A stretch of DNA of 64,000 nt from Clostridiales bacterium (GTDB taxonomy: Bacteria > Bacillota > Clostridia > Peptostreptococcales > Acidaminobacteraceae), in contig JAEIOD010000006.1 in NCBI GenBank assembly GCA_016342415.1, positions 1 to 64,000 on the forward strand, written 5' to 3'. The notes under the pieces were generated by a model. That model saw nothing but the letters and a program-made list of their open reading frames with translations, did no database searches and was not told where the DNA came from. The translations under genes were made by a program, and so were the position numbers. Of the stretch, positions 62,480 through 64,000 are shown piece after piece (the stretch's first letter is position 1; every line of letters starts with the position of its first letter).

Positions 62480-63217
62480 TTACAGTTGTAAACAAATACT
62501 CTCCTTACATTTTAATCCTCCACCATGGTGTAACAGTTTTTCATTTTCAAACTCAACCATTATTTCAAATAAATCATTTATAATCGTTATTTCGGGATCA
62601 CTATAATGACCTGACAAAATTCTCTTTAATTTAAACTCTTTAATACCTTTTATAGATTCAAATAGATCTTTTGGATCTGTGCTTTCATAGTGACAATAGA
62701 TTGTACCTTCATATAATATATCACCAGAAAACAGTATTTCATTAAACTTATCATATAAACAAACCGATCCCGGTGAATGACCTGGTGTATGGATTATATT
62801 TATACCCATAAAATCAAACTCCAAAATGTTTTGTGCATTCTTATGATACAATGGCGGGTATGCAAATCCTTCTAAAAAAGCTTCATCCACATTCTTTAAC
62901 ATCATTTCTTTAATAAATGATTCTGGAACCGGCAGTCCCTTTTGAACCCAGTTCAAATCCAACTGGTGTACATAAACATTTTCAAACTCATGAATATTAC
63001 CCATATGATCCCAATGCGCATGAGTTAAAACCACATCAATGGGTTTGTTGTCAATCTCAGTCAAAACTGATTTTAGAGGTTTAATGCCTGTCCCAGTATC
63101 AATTATAAGGTTTCTTTCTTTACCAATCAGATAATACATATTGGTTTTTTCCCAATGTTTATTTTCTGATATTTTATACAGAGTGTCATTAATTTTCTCT
63201 ATTAAATACCAATTCAT
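62480..63217 (-). CDS. Metallo-beta-lactamase-fold hydrolase
   Basis: The 245-residue protein has the zinc motif HAHWDH (66-71) after VVLTH, a later HTPGHSPGSVCLY with the GHSPGS loop, and FSGDILYEG. These are typical of MBL-fold hydrolases of the glyoxalase II/YycJ type. No signal peptide is present. The start overlaps the GNAT gene's stop by four bases (ATGA), so translation is coupled. The subtilase gene begins 11 bases after its stop, so it may be co-transcribed. Confidence 0.87.
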   Translation of the reverse strand: MNWYLIEKINDTLYKISENKHWEKTNMYYLIGKERNLIIDTGTGIKPLKSVLTEIDNKPIDVVLTHAHWDHMGNIHEFENVYVHQLDLNWVQKGLPVPESFIKEMMLKNVDEAFLEGFAYPPLYHKNAQNILEFDFMGINIIHTPGHSPGSVCLYDKFNEILFSGDILYEGTIYCHYESTDPKDLFESIKGIKEFKLKRILSGHYSDPEITIINDLFEIMVEFENEKLLHHGGGLKCKESICLQL

Positions 63218-63747
63218 TCTACCAATAACCCCATTCTAATGCCATCATAATACCGGCCTTCAATTTTAAAATGCCTTTGCATCAAACCTTCTCTAAAAAA
63301 TCCCAGTTGATTGTATAATTTGATTGCTGCTCTATTGTCTTGATGCACCAATAACTCCAACTTTGTTAAAATGGGATTTTCTACTGAATACTCTATGATA
63401 ACTTCCATCATCTTTTTGCCAATACCTAGTCTCCAAAATCTCTTAGCTACTGTGATACCAATATTACCTCGATGAGCGACACGCTCTTTAGATCCACCGG
63501 ATAAAGTAGCAACGGCAACTATTTCATTCTTAAAAACAGCAACTAAAAACAGACAGTTAGGTCTTTGATCAAACATCTCGATGATCTTTTCTTCATCCTG
63601 AAGGCAAATCTTATAATCATTTGCGCCATAAGTATGATAATCAACTTCTCCAGTGACCCAATTTTTAAATTCAACAATCTCTTTAGCATCATTTACATGA
63701 GCTTCTCTAATCTCTATAGTGCCTATTTGTGTTTCTAATTCTGTCAT
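63214..63747 (-). CDS. GNAT acetyltransferase (RimI-like)
   Basis: The 177-residue protein has the GNAT core: NIGITVAKRFWRLGIGKKMMEVIIEYS with the acetyl-CoA loop RLGIGKK, and LLVHQDNRAAIKLYNQLGFFREG. An AGGTGA site lies before the ATG and overlaps the previous gene's stop region. It lies upstream of the MBL gene. The substrate is unknown. Confidence 0.87.
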   Translation of the reverse strand: MTELETQIGTIEIREAHVNDAKEIVEFKNWVTGEVDYHTYGANDYKICLQDEEKIIEMFDQRPNCLFLVAVFKNEIVAVATLSGGSKERVAHRGNIGITVAKRFWRLGIGKKMMEVIIEYSVENPILTKLELLVHQDNRAAIKLYNQLGFFREGLMQRHFKIEGRYYDGIRMGLLVE

Positions 63748-63755
63748 TAAATCAC

Positions 63756-64000
63756 CTAATCATCTTTTCTCTTTTTTCTGCTTAGTGAAATACCACCAAA
63801 ACCACCTATAATTGCTATATAGAATCCGAATTCATACCAAAATCCGCTATTGATCACTTCAAACATTTTAACATTGCCTTTAAACAAAGAAACAACCAAA
63901 GAAATCGGTGCGATCCATCCATGAAGTATACCTGTGAAGAAACCTGCTGGTTTATCACCTTCTACTTTATCTCCTGGGAAACAACTTGTTAATGATACAA
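63756..64000 (-). CDS. Membrane protein, cut by window edge (C-terminal 80 residues)
   Basis: The minus strand has an open frame that enters at the window edge and ends at a stop at 63756-63758. The visible part is 80 residues: CFPGDKVEGDKPAGFFTGIL, then WIAPISLVVSLFK and a second hydrophobic segment before a basic KKRKDD tail. I recall similar GDKPAGFF-TG-HGWIAPISL sequences in small bacterial membrane proteins of unknown role. The CF start of the visible part suggests a preceding Cys, possibly a lipid-anchored N-terminus. Its stop is nine bases before the GNAT start. Confidence 0.65.
   Translation of the reverse strand, partial: VSLTSCFPGDKVEGDKPAGFFTGILHGWIAPISLVVSLFKGNVKMFEVINSGFWYEFGFYIAIIGGFGGISLSRKKRKDD

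Noticed and set aside
1-64000. CRISPR arrays, insertion sequences, prophage genes, tRNA or rRNA genes
   Set aside because: No direct-repeat array, transposase, integrase, structural phage gene or cloverleaf/rRNA sequence was seen.

Overview
The window is AT-rich DNA from a low-GC bacterium, most likely an anaerobic Bacillota (Clostridia-type) chromosome. The reasons are strong AGGAGG-type ribosome binding sites, a guanine riboswitch, a BMP-type nucleoside ABC transporter, an SLH-anchored surface protease, a SigV/RsiV-like sigma/anti-sigma pair, and a selenium/molybdenum hydroxylase cluster. I saw no rRNA, tRNA, insertion sequence, prophage or CRISPR array. Species cannot be named from this sequence alone.

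Positions 1-6000 are sparse. They hold a tandem pair of 109-nt units that look like structured RNA, a membrane diguanylate cyclase, an effector-binding-domain gene coupled to a frameshifted BtrH-like gene, a secreted acidic protein and a small membrane protein, separated by long AT-rich gaps.

Positions 6080-27457 form the metabolic core. A minus-strand series encodes the three subunits of a molybdenum hydroxylase, an NCS2 nucleobase permease, a PucR regulator, the three carbamoyltransferase proteins AllH/FdrA/AllG plus a 59-residue FdrA-domain protein, a cyclase-family hydrolase, a CaiB-type CoA transferase, and the cofactor genes xdhC, yqeB and mocA. Divergent or adjacent genes add a VWA/MoxR (ViaA/RavA-like) pair, an amidase and yqeC. 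No allantoin genes are present. Uptake, ring hydroxylation, ring opening, phosphorolytic carbamoyl transfer, amide hydrolysis and CoA activation are all represented. That makes a catabolic route for an N-heterocycle plausible; purines via oxalurate, or a pyrimidine via barbiturate and ureidomalonate, are the two candidates.

Positions 27500-41500 are a mixed region: a YD-like repeat protein, a broken lipoprotein gene, two TetR-controlled groups (a flavodoxin-type reductase; a 6-oxocamphor-hydrolase-like crotonase with an FAH-family protein), UvsE, a DEAD-box helicase, acetyltransferases including one pseudogene, a second diguanylate cyclase and a YfcE-type phosphodiesterase.

Positions 41640-47070 are a purine salvage operon: promoter, guanine riboswitch with a clear OFF-switch architecture, xpt, then a BMP lipoprotein and NupOPQ-like ABC transporter genes. 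Positions 47131-64000 contain a TetR/hydrolase pair with a readable promoter and operator, an M42 peptidase, the ECF sigma operon, a long minus-strand run of overlapping small genes (including a DUF4269-kinase fusion and several acetyltransferases), a 1524-residue subtilase with SLH repeats, and a membrane protein cut by the window edge.
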